DNA from: Bombyx mori
Taxonomy: Eukaryota > Arthropoda > Insecta > Lepidoptera > Bombycidae
NCBI RefSeq assembly: GCF_030269925.1
Contig: NC_085128.1
Location: 10,790,501-10,854,500 of the forward strand
Length of the DNA: 64,000 bases
Direction of reading: 5' to 3'
The number at the start of each line of letters is the position of its first letter. Position 1 is the stretch's first letter. Both the position numbers and the translations under genes were made by a program. Below the pieces are notes generated by a model. That model saw only the letters and a program-made list of their open reading frames with translations. It was not told the origin of the DNA and did not search any database. This document shows, one piece after another, positions 41,844-54,901 of the stretch.

Positions 41844-43690
41844 AATTATTATAAGACAGAGGTAGCAGGCAACAATCTCAGTTTCGGATTTTAAACATTG
41901 AGTAGGTATGTCAAAAACATACATAGGTACATTACACATTATACAAAATAAAAATCGAAATCGTGTTGTTCACAACAAGTATTCCTGAAATGAATTTCGA
42001 TTTTCGCCCAAAAAATAAACAACGCAATAAAGATGCTAGATTATATGTTTGAATCAAATATACACAGACATTATACGTCAATACTTTGTATTTTTACTTT
42101 GTTTGCTTCAAAACAGCTCTATAGGAGGCGGAATCGCATGCGCAATGAACACTAAATTGCGGCTACTTGGCTTGATATTCTGTTACAATGTAAGTGCTAT
42201 CGTATTACAAAGAACGTAAGCGATGGTCATTGGTCATGTTTAAAACCGCAAAACGTAGAGCTGTTATTGTAAATTTTTAATCCGCACAGTGGCTGCATAG
42301 TGATGGAACCGATAACCTTGAGTGTTAAATTAAACTACCACTAGTTTAATTCCCCCGGTAGTCGAAATTCGACTATAATTAATAGAAATTATAAGTTTGT
42401 ACACTAGATTCTATTGTCAAAGACTATAATCACCAAAATGATTTCGTGAAATTACACTTTGGATAAAAATATTAATAAAGACAAACAATATTTAATCTAT
42501 TCTCAATTTGATCACAGTCTTTAAGCAATAAGAAAAGTTTGACAATAAACAAACAGTATGCGTGTGTTGTCAAATACACGGTAATGTGTTTAATGTTTTT
42601 TTTAAATGATTTAATGTATTTTTTATGCTTAATTTAAAAAAAAATTTATCATTGTGCACTCCTTCTCTATATTTTTTATAAGTGTGGGAAATTTCATACT
42701 CCTCCGTCCGCGCAATTTTCGTAAAAAGGGGTACAAAGGTTTTTGCTTCACGTATTAATATAAAGATATTGCTTCAAATAAAGATTGGTCATATTCCGGA
42801 GGCACATTGGGCACGGGCGGACTTGCGATGAATCGAACCGCGGACTGATAGCGGTCCGGTTAGACGAGTCGTGCTGTAAGCGAGTGCAACGGCCCAAAAG
42901 GGAATTTTAAAACGCTGACTGGCGAGCCCTTTTATTTCCTACCACCATGCTCACAGATTATTGCATATGGCGCCGACGTAAAATTATCAAAGAACAATGT
43001 ATTGTAAACTTCCGTCCTATCTTCTTATTTAAACAACCGCGCATTAGTTATGTAGATGTATGATATCAATATAAGGAAATTACAAACACATTAGGTATAG
43101 TATAGTTCCTTAAGTTGAAAGCAAACTGAAGATTTGTTACATAAGTAAACTTTAACAAAAAAAGATATGTAATGAGACTTTTATATTGTCGACAAATCGC
43201 TCATCTGAATAGTAACCGTAGCTCGTGACCATTGACAATTCTAGAGCCTAACCATAAATATGGTTGAGACTGCTCCCGTTTTGGGTGGTGCTATAGCAAA
43301 ACAGATGGTGTATTATTGAAATAATCGAACACGCTTAAGCATAGGGCACAAAACACAGAACTACTGACGTGTAAGTGGGTCATAAAGCAATTAAACAAAT
43401 AAACGGTAAAGGTAAAGTCGCTCGTCAAATTAATACAAAAAAAAACAAGGAAAATTGTACCTTTATGCAAATTTTAAGGTATCTTTGTAAATTCTCGACG
43501 TTAATGACGATACTTCATTGTTGGCGTCCTAGGTAGCTATCAGTTTTATTCCATCGAATGAAGGTTGCGCCAACTCAAGAGATAATTATTTAAAAAAATT
43601 GCATATGTCATTATTTTCATCTATACTTAACTTAAATATTTATTTGCCTATTAGAGTATGTTTCGTTTTCAGAAACTTTGTCGTGAACTT
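41844..43690. other. A/T-rich DNA, no gene supported
   Basis: No coding exon, RNA gene or repeat recognised. A small GC-rich patch lies at 42800-42900. Confidence 0.5.
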
Positions 43691-43692
43691 GA

Positions 43693-44135
43693 AGTCGTCG
43701 TGGCCTAAAGGATAAGACGTCTGGTGCATTCGTGTTGAGCGATGCACTGGTGTTCGAATCCCAGGCGGGTACCAATTTTTCTAATAAAATACGTAATCAA
43801 AAAATATTCACGATTGACTTCCACGGTGAAGGAATAACATCGTGTAATAAAAATCAAACCCGCAAAATTATAATTTGCGTAATTACTAGTGGTAGGACCT
43901 CTTGTGAGTCCGCGCGGGTAGGTATCACCTCCCTGCCTATATCTGCCGTGAAGTAGTAATGCGTTTCGGTTTGAAGGGTGAGGCAGCCGTTGTAACTACA
44001 TATACTTGAGACCATAGAACTTATATCTCAAGGTGGGTGGCGCATACGCATTTACGTTGTAAATGTCTATGGGCTCCAGAACCCACTTAACACCAGATGA
44101 GCTGTGAGCTCTAATCTAAGCAATAAAAATATAAA
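43693..44135 (+). mobile_element. Full-length Bm1 SINE with tRNA-like head
   Basis: Head GTCGTCGTGGCCTAAAGG carries a pol III A-box-like word; GTTCGAATCCCAGGC (about 43752) is the B box. An ~85-bp tRNA-like part is followed by the Bm1 body (GGTGGTAGGACCTCTTGTG is close to 43890; GCCGTGAAGTAGTAATGCG; CAAGGTGGGTGGCGCA; GGGCTCCAGAACCCACTTAAC) and an A-rich end. ACTTGA occurs on both sides (43687, 44149) as a possible short target duplication. Confidence 0.85.
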
Positions 44136-45351
44136 TAAAAAAACTTTACTTGATCAAAAGAAAATTTAAATCTGAAGTCTCGAAAATTTATACAATTAAT
44201 TAATATTCATACAAAAGCGTGTTAATGTACATTTAATGCCCTAATTAGTGCCATGATCACTAACTGCGCATTTAAAACAAGCTGTTTATTTATAAAGGTT
44301 ACAATAAATAGATGTTTTTCCTCGGTGGAAATACAGCAAGCTATGAAATCATCGCCTGAAACGGTTACATTACATGATAATACGCAGCTGGTTATTGAAC
44401 AAATCTTTTGCAAATTTCCTGACTAATATATATTGTTTTATTATAATGAACATCGAGGTCTCTTCACAATACAACCTTCAGTCGCGATGGTTGTGTTTTT
44501 CTGTACTAGAAGGAAGTTAAAATTTCTGATATTTCATGGGAAAAAACAAATCATGAAGGCAATGCAAAGAATTGTTACAATTGCGTATTTGTATGTAATT
44601 ATACGGTAGTCCTTTATCGGATTACACGATAGTATTTTTCAAAAAACTCCAGGCTAGAGAGCGCAGTTGTCTATAATCCGACAAATTTTTCAAAACCTTT
44701 CTCGGATGACCGTGGATCATCACTGTACATATACAGATAAGGCTAAATGAATAATTTTTTTATTCGGCAAAGCTGAACATGGGTTTTCTCTTTGTATTAT
44801 CGACATCGGAAAAACATTCGAGGCTGGCTAGTTGTAAATATCAAAATTTCTCAAATATCGATACGAACTCTGACGGGCAATTGAATTTAGACAGTACATA
44901 AGTCAAGGTATCACTAGACCAAGTCGTCATCTTGTGTTCTCATTTCGAATAATTTTGCCTTTCTCACGTCGCAGGATCGTGTCATAGATAACCGTAATCG
45001 CCTCTACTTATACTGCCGCGTTTACTTTAATTAATAATAAAAAACCCTATAAAGTGCACGCAAAGTAACGTCCTCGCCAAGAAGTTTCATAATTTCCTTT
45101 GTCATGAGTCATCTTACCTTGTGCTCACTGTGTTCATCAATTTGCATTCGATTGGCATATTCATTGATCGACGAAGAAAAATCAACTTCCGGAAAATTCT
45201 TGGTTCTCACATGAACTTTAATTGAAATTGTAATTAAAGGTCCTTATAAATGGGATGTAATAAATCAGAAGAGAGGTGGTAGCAATTATTCAAATTAAAT
45301 ATAACACATGTTCAGGAATGACTTCCATGATGAGACAAGAACTGGGTAATT
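44136..45351. other. A/T-rich DNA, no gene supported
   Basis: No recognised feature. Confidence 0.5.
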
Positions 45352-45672
45352 ATTGGTGGTAGGACGTTTTTTATGTCCTGTGTATTTAGTGCGAGTTTTT
45401 TAACTTCTCGATCACGTAAAAGTTAACTTAAATTTGTATGAAGTTGGAACAGCGCCCCTATCGGCAAACACACAGGTCGTAGTAACTTCCCCTTTTTATG
45501 CTGGGAAACAGTCATGCGTTCTGGTTTGAATGGCGAGACAGCCGTTACACTATTTAAGACTTAGATTCCATGTTTCAAAGTGGGTGGCGACATTTGCGGT
45601 ATCAACGGGCTCCATAACCATTTAACACTAGGTGGTCCGTGAGCTCGTTCATGCGTCCATGCAGTAAATAAA
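45352..45672 (+). mobile_element. Diverged Bm1 SINE interrupted by a MITE half
   Basis: TTGGTGGTAGGACG at the left and GGTCGTAGTAACTTCCCC..CTGGGAAACAGTCATGCG, AAAGTGGGTGGCG, GGGCTCCATAACCATTTAACAC at the right belong to one Bm1 copy. The stretch 45388-45475 inside it is a half copy of the palindromic MITE (TTTAGTGCGAGTTTTTTAAC, AACTTAAATTTGTATG, GGAACAGCGCCCCTA). Confidence 0.7.
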
Positions 45673-47230
45673 GTTCGTACATCCTCTTATGAAGCCCAAT
45701 CGACGTATTAAACGCTGCTTTAAAAAAGGAAATTGTCTGAAACCAATAAAAGTAAAAAAAAAAACAATTTTATAATCTTTGTTTATAAATTAAGTTTATC
45801 AATCCTCACGTCACGTCTTTTAGATGCAATTATGCAAAATATTTTGTTTCCGTGTTTAGCGTTTCTTTTTTCCTTCTAAATTATGTTATGATGAGTCAGC
45901 AGTCCGCTGTCTGGCGAGGTTTGGTCACGGTTCATATTACTCACATGATTAAGCAATTTGACCCTACATTTTAGTATTAGGACGCGATTAACATTTTAAG
46001 ATTTAACTCGTGACTCATTTTTCAATTTATGTTACCATATTATTATAAATAATACATTAATTAACTTCTAAGTATTTTCATAGTACTGTTGATCGAAGGT
46101 ATTTTCAGTGAATTTGTTTGAAAACAATTAAATTAGATTCTTCGCACTATAATAAGCGTTACAATAGCAACTTTATAAAAAGCACACCTTGTATGTACGT
46201 TACAGTAATTAGAAGCACTATATACACTACAGGGTAGCAAAAAAATGATCTATATCTTCATTTGCCTACAGTTTTATGACCGACGATAGTATGGTGCACC
46301 TAGCATCGCTAGGACATGTGCTTTGGCTAGACATAAAATAACGGTTCGTCTACTTGAACCCCAACCAAAAGCAAAAGAATTTAGATATCCTGGTATATTG
46401 TTTTGTAGTGTGTAATTATTTAGACCGTAAAATAATGAAAAATAAATAAAAGACTTCTCGTTGTTTCAAAAGCGTCAACTTTTGCGCATTTTAGCAAACG
46501 ACGCATCTAGCAATATAATATCTTTCATCTCTCTGTTCTCTCTATTGTCCACTATCCTTATTTAGATTGAATCTCTTATCTTTAGTATATTATTCCCAAG
46601 TCATGATTTACTTTTTTTGCCACGAAGTCGTTTTCATCATAACTATTTCAAACGTTTTGTTTTTTAAGATAAAATGAGTATTTTATCGTCTATTTAGTCG
46701 TCGTATTAATGAAAATTTGCAATTTTATGCTAGTTTTTCATTGATCCTCTTAGATTTCCTCCAAATTTCCAGCAATATTTCAGCGAATTTACCCAAAATG
46801 TAAACTAATTAAATGTTTGAAATAGCACGATACGAGACTACGAGTATTTTATAGTTGAGCACAGAACCAGAATACGATCAAATGTTTTTTTAAAACATTA
46901 TCCAAAACCTAATTGATATATTTCATTTCCATTACATAAGTATCGAATGTATTCGAATACAATGTTTCTTAAACAAAACTGGCAGAAAAGGCATTCAAAG
47001 AGAATAATTCGCAACCGTCCTCGCCATTATGTTCATATAGGAATTTAATATTTCAAGTTTATTTTAAAGAAGGCTTGACTTAAATTAAAATTTGCATATT
47101 TAGTATACCTAATAATGTAAAGTAATTACTGGCATACTATAAAGGAACGTTGCCTTGCCACAGCAAGACATATTATAAAATTAAAACTAAATGTATAATG
47201 CTTTTAGTTTAACACTGTGCTTATATTTAT
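45673..47230. other. A/T-rich DNA, no gene supported
   Basis: No recognised feature. Confidence 0.5.
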
Positions 47231-47690
47231 AACTAGCGACCCGCCCTCGCTTCGCTTCGGAAACATTAAAACACACTTGAAACAAAAAAAAAAAAAAAAA
47301 AAAAAAAGTAGCCTATGTTCATCAGGGACAATGTCGTCTTCTAATGGAAAAAGAATTTTTCAAATCGGTCAAGTAGTTTCGGAGCCTATTCGAAACAAAC
47401 AAACAAACAAATCTTTCCTCTTTATAATATTATTACTAGCGATACGCCCTCGCTTCGCTTCGGAAACATTAAAACACACAAGAAACAAAACAAAAAAAAA
47501 AAAATTAAAAAAAGTAGCCTATGTTCATCAGGGACAATGTCGGCTTCTAATGGAAAAAGAATTTTTCAAATCGGTCCAGTAGTTTCGGAGCCTATTCGAA
47601 ACAAACAAACAAACAAATCTTTCCTCTTTATAATATTATTATATTATATATTATATTATATATTATATTATATATTAGTATAGATGTTTC
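47231..47690 (+). repeat. Tandem pair of an interspersed retroposon plus AT microsatellite
   Basis: Two ~205-bp units start ACTAGCGACCCGCCCTCGC (47232) and ACTAGCGATACGCCCTCGC (47435). Each has GCTTCGCTTCGGAAACATTA, an A-run, GTAGCCTATGTTCATCAGG and AGTAGTTTCGGAGCCTATTC, then CAAACAAACAAACAAATC. Both end TCTTTCCTCTTTATAATATTATTA. An (ATATT)n-like microsatellite follows to about 47690. Confidence 0.8.
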
Positions 47691-48238
47691 AAAATGTATT
47701 GTTGTTTATATTGTACTTTATAGAAATCTAGTTTTGATAGAAAGGCATTCATGCGTTCACACTGTCCTACTAATTCTTAATTATCCATTCATTGTGCCTT
47801 ATGTTAGTTTGTTAATTAAACTGTAAATTTATGCCTGTTTTAATTTTCCTATCCAAGACTTGGAATTTAAACCGTTGAGGATTGACGTTCTAAAATGAAA
47901 CCGTTATAAGGGTTATAGTTTCGCTGACACCACTTAGTAGTCTTAAGAAAAAGAGAGAAAATGATGAGAGATACTAATAGATAATAATACAGAACCACTT
48001 TTACGATTGAATCTCGCGGTCATTTGCATTTTATTATAATAATAAGCTTTTACTTAAGAACTTGCCGTTTTACAATACAGGCCATTTAAAACGTAATTTA
48101 TGTAATAGTTAATAAATTCTAAATTCAAATTATTATAATACATAAACATGGAATTATATTTTCGAAGTCAGTCAGTTGATTATTGATTATTGTTTTCAGT
48201 ATATTTTTCACCAATATCGACACGTTAAAAATTGAGTT

Positions 48239-48345
48239 TTTTTTTATTGCTATTGTAGGCAGACGAGCATACGGCCCACCTGATGGTGAGTGGCTACCGT
48301 CGCCCATGGACTTCAGCAATGCCAAGCCGCTGCCTACCGAATTAT
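48239..48345 (-). repeat. SINE-like tail, antisense
   Basis: Plus strand reads TTTTTTTTTATTGCTATTG, GGCAGACGAGC, CCCACCTGATGGTGAGTGG, CGCCCATGGACTTCAGC, AAGCCGCTGCCTACC: the reverse of the tail family at 19413. Confidence 0.75.
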
Positions 48346-51300
48346 TGAATACGAGTTCCGTCGTGGCAGCGCAGTAATAAACGGCTCAAAACATTAATGA
48401 CTTGTATGGAGTGAACACTATAAACGAATGCACAGCTGGTTTTTTATTTGAACGTAAAAAAGACCGATACCGTTGCTGTATATTTTCATAAATAGGAAAT
48501 AATATATTGAAAAAAAATTGCTGATTTTCTAAACTAAACGGCAATTTTGTAATACCTAATATTTTCGACGTCTCGAAGACTATAGTTTTCGTGGTCACGG
48601 ATGACTAAGGTTAAGGAATTTTTAGATATTTTTATACTGTGCTAACTACCGTGTAATTTTAAATAATAAAGTTTCTTAGTAATTTCTATAAATATCTCTA
48701 AAATATATAATAATCACTATAAAAGTAGTTTAAATTATGTTTGCGATTCGCGGAAATCAATGAAAATACTATTGGGTAATAATAGTAATAAAAAAATACA
48801 CAATTAATGGTTACTCAACGAATGACCTATTTACACTTTGGTGTTACTATCTACACTACATAATAAATACGCTAGCGTAACAGTGTTGAATCTATCTATA
48901 GCAGAGATATAAAATTAAACTTCGTTTTACATGTAAGAGTACTGATATGAAAAAAAAGTCTTGATTAATAATTTTATTTTTTCTTAATTTAATTTTATTT
49001 TAGGTCTCTGTTATATAATTTCTTGCGATTCACGGGGTTTCGTTTGATTTTTGCATTATGCTACGTTTAGCTGTCCGCCTTTTGTTTTCCGAGTACATTG
49101 AATTCCGGTTCACCTTGAATTATCTACGGAACATCTTTTTTCCAATTAGAATGAAAGCAAGAATATATTTACGAGAATTGACCTTTGTTTAATGAATAAA
49201 TACTCATTACCACGTAAATTTTAAAACTTCATAATTTAAAAAAGTAATGTTATAAAAAATAAAATACCTTATTTTATTAACAGTACAGTACAATGTAAGA
49301 AGAATTTCAAAGACACGACAATGTAACACACTTTTCAACAATGGATGTGGGTATTTATTATCTTGAAGTATCTGGATTGATCAAGCCCAACTGCTCTGCC
49401 TACACTGGCGTGTCATGTCATGTCAATCTGAATCGAACAATGTACCTAGATATTCAGCAAGGATACTGAATGACTCGCTGAGTTAAGAGCTTCAACAATC
49501 ATGACGTCATGTGGAATACGAATACATAAATATGCAATGTCTGGAAACGACCAAATGACAATGAGCGTTGGTAGTTAAGCTTCATCGCATATCCGGTAAC
49601 ATTATCTACTGTTTATTTAAACGAAAGAAATGGGTTATAGATTCCTCGTATATTCCGTTTTATGTGTCGTTCCAATGAAGAATATATTCTTCTTTTATAC
49701 TCGTGCACGGATGCAAACAGGGATGTTTACATCAGTAATGAGGTTAAAACGACTTTAAATTAAATTTGTATATAGACCTATGCATAACATGATATAAGTA
49801 TGTTTATGTTTTCTTTCGACTAAGAAAAGTCGTAACTGTTTTTGTTGATTTGAATCAAGTCTTCTAGATAATAATTTAGCAATTTGAAAAAATGAACGAT
49901 TTATCATATTCTGCATAATCTACAATTGCGCCCATCAGCGGAGCATCGTCCATCCTCATATTATAGTACTTCTAGCCATTGCAAACGATGCGCTTTCAAA
50001 GGTCATTTTGTCCACTTACAATCAGACTCTGTAAGCTCCCCTTGCCGGTGCTTCATATTTATGTTTAAAAAGGGCAACTGCTTTGTTGTGCCCCGATGTG
50101 TAGAAATCTATGCTTACTTGCCTTTGATGACAACAAAGTTATATGTCATTTGAAGGGTTCGACAACGGTTTACTCAAGGGTATTTTTTTAATTAGTGTAG
50201 ATAAATAGATTCGTTGGAAGAATCCACAGATTTGACTAGTATTTCAGCTAAAATGCTACCATTGATTTTGATCTAATCAAATACTTGATTGTATGCTAAT
50301 AAACATCTGTCCTACCTTTCAAAACAAATATATGACTTCTTCACGGCAAAAGTAAACAGAATGTGCAGTCTTACAGTAAGCATAACCATAAATGGTTTTC
50401 GAAAATATCTAGTGTTGAATTTTTGATAGGAGAATCATGATAAATCACGTATTTATCTACATAATACTTGGATAAAGAATACACACGCACACGCGCAATA
50501 ACATGTACTATATAATATTTTTATTTAAACTTATGTATATAATAAATATTAAGTTTTTAACTAACAATTTGCCGTTTAGTATACAGATTAAAGTAATTTT
50601 TTATAAATATTTTTATATTTCTATCAGTCAAAATTTATGCACCCTTAGTATCGATGCATGTTTGCCAGCGCATTCGTATTTAGAAGTTTGATTACGGTCG
50701 TGTGCCCCTACGTCGTTATCAGTTACCTATGAGTTATTAACTTGTATGACCTTATCTACCTGATAAGCAAATAAAAATATCAGCGCGATACATCACGCAT
50801 CGGTGGATTTTTGAGCGGTACGTTATCAGCGCGCAAACGACGCCGTGGCTGGTCGCCAAATCTTTCGCAACCGATCTATATTTAGCAGCCAAGGTTCCTA
50901 CATTACGGCTCGGGAGGGTTATTGACATTAATTCGAAATTATACAATTTGTTATCTAATATTTCGCTGAAGAAACGCAAGACCCTGGATAAGTGTTCTAC
51001 ACGATTTCTCCAAGGAGTGCCAAGTTTACGCACTGCCGCAGCACGCGACGCGTTCATCTCTACTAACAGAAATAATACAAGGTCGAATATTATTCACTAC
51101 AAATGAAAACCCTGACGAAAACTTGTTTTAAGGAAAATATCATATATTTAATATCTTTGTCGTTACTCAGAAATTTCGATTGCGGACGTCAAAACCACCA
51201 AACTCGAATTATGTGAATTCTGTTTACAAGTAGTACTTACTATTTTAAGAACAGAAAATACAAAATACGTGAAGTTTCTTCTTCGTTTTTGAGGTCGATA

Positions 51301-54149
51301 AAACACACAGTATATACGCATTCCCTAAAATGTTACATTTCTTTCTAGAACCTTCACACAATGTGCATAATATTATTACCTTCGATTGCCGTAGCATTTT
51401 ACCGTAACATATTATTATAATGTACATATCGTAATCTAAATAGTCTGTATCAGAGCGTATAGCTATAGTGCAGCATTGTATATTGTCGGATGGCGCCATA
51501 TCGCCGTCAGCTGCTTTGAATGCTTTAATGCAGTAGACGGCGTTGCTTGCGACACACAGTTCATGAGTTGCCCGCCGGACCCGACTGTCCGGACCGGCCA
51601 TGCAATACACATTATCTCACACGTAACGACCGTTCGATATCAACAACTCTGTTAGTAAGCACATTCGACTTTTGTGGTATCGTCATCGGTTCGACCTTAG
51701 AAGGCCGCAGCTGTGTAAACTTACCTGCATGTCGGCAATCATGTCGGTATGTATTTTGTAATTATATATTTGCATGACGTCATTAAATATTTTACTTGTC
51801 AATTTTAAAGAATTTTACTTAAAAACACTGGGTACAAACGCTTTATTCCTCCTACAAACTATATAAACCTTTACAAATTTTATTCAAGTTTGATTATGAA
51901 GTGCGAATCCTATATTGTTAAATTAAAGACAAAAACTTCTTACTAAACTAAAAGCAGAACACTATAAATGAAATTAAACATACATATATGTACTTCCTAC
52001 AAATATCGTTCTCGCAACTGGCTTCTTTGTTTCATACAAATATCATCTCTAAGTTATATCAATATGTTATATCGTACATAACGGTATACTTTTGTAGTTA
52101 TACTCCTATACATTTATATTGTGAACTGACTCCCACGCACTCCACATTAGCTCCAGTAATGTGTATTCCTGTACAAAGGTGTATATTATTTGATTTTCCA
52201 TCTGTGCACACGTACACGCTACTGGCAACCATTGAACTTATTACAATGCATTAAATACAAAAGTTCTCCTTTTATTGTCTGTTTTTCATTTACTTTCCTT
52301 TATTTTTCAGTTACTGTTTGTACAATAACTCGATAAGTAACTGCAGCGTTTATTTAAAATGAATAGGTATAATTTAATGAATGTTTGAGCGTAATAGATT
52401 ATTACAATAAATGTACTACAACATTATTGCTTTCGTTGGATGAGTTGTAAGTAAATATCTCCCAAAACATGATTTATGCGATTTCTGGTTTATGTACGTT
52501 TGCCTGGCACAAACGTAGGCAGTAATTGTTAAACCGGTCCAGTGGAATGGTCAAATAATTAATAACATGATAACAATTCGGCCACTAGGTACCCCACTTT
52601 CTTCGATTGAAGATACAGCTTTTAGATATAATTAAAATTTATTGATAGCCTATAAAATGTCCATAAAAATCCGATGGACGGCAATTTATTGTTTTAAAAA
52701 CAAAGACAAAATGATATTCGTGACAGCGATTGGATTTTTTTTCCAGCGAAATAACGACGAGATAATAAGGAAACCTTGTTTCGGCCAGATACCAATTTAT
52801 GTGCATACGCGTATGTACCGAACCGGATCGCTTTTGTGACGGATGCTCCGGACGCGGTGCGGTCTCGGGGTGTTACTCATATAGTGACGTCACCGATTAA
52901 CGCATGACTAACAATGCAATAAAAAAATCGAATTGGACTTACGAGAATGCGATATGTAAACAACGCATACGATTTTCTCGGTACTGTGAAAAGTGTGAAG
53001 ATTCTCGTTTCCAGCGAAACCGATTCGTTGTGTTTTTTATTGACTATTCGCGATTCGACATCGCGATAAGCATGTGCGGACGTAGGGCATGTCGGGACGT
53101 CGTTTTGCGCCGACTTCTTTTATTGTTTTCGTCTAGACACTCGAATGTTTTAAAAGGTGGGGCTCACCAACCGTAACAACACTAACAACACTGTATGCAC
53201 TCAAGCATTTCATTACATTGTAAACAAAGGATAGTTCAATATTGTTTATCGAACGTAGTTAGAGAATGCACATTCGTTTGCACACATATGTGTATTATAA
53301 AGGCATACTAGAATGTTTAAACATAGATGAAAAACATATTAGTAGTTTGGTGGCGAGACGCTACAAATATTATCGCACACAACATTCCAGAGATAACATG
53401 GTTGATGTAAAACTATTCATGTGATGGCGTTCAATCACGAACAAAGACTCCGAGGAGACACTACGGACAGTATCGCAACCCAGACGTTTTAAATCAATAG
53501 AATTAGTGCTCCACAAAATCTCTGCGAAATGTGTTACATTGAAGATAAAAATTTTGGGTCTTATTTAAACATTTATGATTTAAAATTAATATTGAACTGA
53601 GATAATGTAAACGAAGAATGTAAGTATATAACTAAGTTTATAAGTTTAGAGACACGACCAAATAAACACAAAGCAAAAAACAAAATAATAATCTAATATG
53701 TAGCTAATCGATTTGCACCGAGCTGAAGAGAACACGTGTTTAATGTACGATCGGCAGAATATTTTCTGTTATTGAAGAGCCCCAAGGGCACTTAAAAATA
53801 AGTCTGTTTTCTACTGATGTTTCATTTAAATTCATTTGTTTTTAGAAATGTAATGAGATATGACCATTTATTTATTTTCTAAATGTAATTCGCAAAACAG
53901 CTGGCCCGTGTGACTTGTTAGTCGATAATAACGAAAGACGTCTTGTTTAGTTCGTTACGGGATTTATTTTTGTATTGAATTGAATTGACGAAGATGTGAA
54001 GTGTCAGCTGAAGAACGCGGCGACCTTCTTGATTGCCGATCACGATGTCGCTTTGTTACAAATCTAATATTTTGCACTAGATGTGTAGTTTTATTTCAAA
54101 ATGAGGTTTTTCAGAATCTAATGTAAATATTTGTTTTTTTAATGTTCTA
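48346..54149. other. A/T-rich DNA, possible Zasp intron 1; no gene supported
   Basis: Short ORFs only, including a 101-codon frame on the minus strand (51057-50752) in a GC-richer patch without recognised motifs. A palindromic CRE-like GTGACGTCAC lies at 52884-52893, in a region with more G+C up to about 53130. Confidence 0.45.
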
Positions 54150-54275
54150 AATGGGCAGACAAAGTTACTTTGAGACATGAGGTCGAAGTCTCAAAGTGTA
54201 TTGTATAACGGCTGTGTCACCCTTGAAACCGGAATGCATAACTGTTCCACGTCAGAAATAGGCAAGAACATTTGG
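54150..54275 (-). repeat. Ancient Bm1 relic, antisense
   Basis: Reverse strand shows CCTATTTCTGACGTGGAACAG, then TGCATTCCGGTTTCAAGGGT and TCTCAAAGTAAC, weakly matching the Bm1 middle. Confidence 0.45.
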
Positions 54276-54796
54276 ACACTAAAATATATTCAGTACGTAT
54301 ACAAATATACTTGGAGCTATGAAGATTTTTCTGGTCATTAGGTTTAGTACTTGTGAATCATCAATATAGCGGTCCATGGAGAAACTATCAAGAAAGTAAC
54401 AGTAAATTGTAATCTAATTGAAACGTACAAGTGTATCTCGGAGTCAAATCGGAGACCTTTAAAAACGGTAAATGATTTGATTATTGTTAGTTCCCTGTAT
54501 AAATAAACGAGTTGCTCTGAGCCTCCTTTCACTGATGCCTTTCGGGTCTCGTGCTGATCTTAATCAGAGATAAAATAGATCGCAAGATGTCTGTACTTCT
54601 GAACTGATGAGAGCGGTCAATCGTACGAGAGAAAATAAATCTCCAATTAGGTCAATCAAATGCCAAGCCTCTAAAACGTTTGTGAAAATTAAATGAAAGT
54701 AGCGATTTGTAATATTTGGTTGCCATAAATGACCACTAAGCATAGTTTTTAATTTTTAAACTTCATAAACTGATTTTCCTTTGTGTTTGTTCTCAG

Positions 54797-54901
54797 ATGG
54801 CACAGTTAATAACTGTGCGGCTTAACAAATCAGATCATCAACCCTTGGGCTTCAGGCTGCAAGGAGGCAAGGACTTCGGCACCCCACTAGTCGTTCAAAA
54901 G
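54797..54901 (+). CDS. Zasp52: Zasp coding exon 1 (PDZ N-terminal half)
   Basis: 35 codons, MAQLITVRLNKSDHQPLGF then RLQGGKDFGTPLVVQK. Phase 0 donor AAG|GTTTGT. Confidence 0.92.

Noticed and set aside
43693..43775. tRNA gene (A and B box-like words, GTTCGAATCCC)
   Set aside because: It runs straight into the Bm1 body and cannot form a normal acceptor stem with its own end; it is the SINE head.
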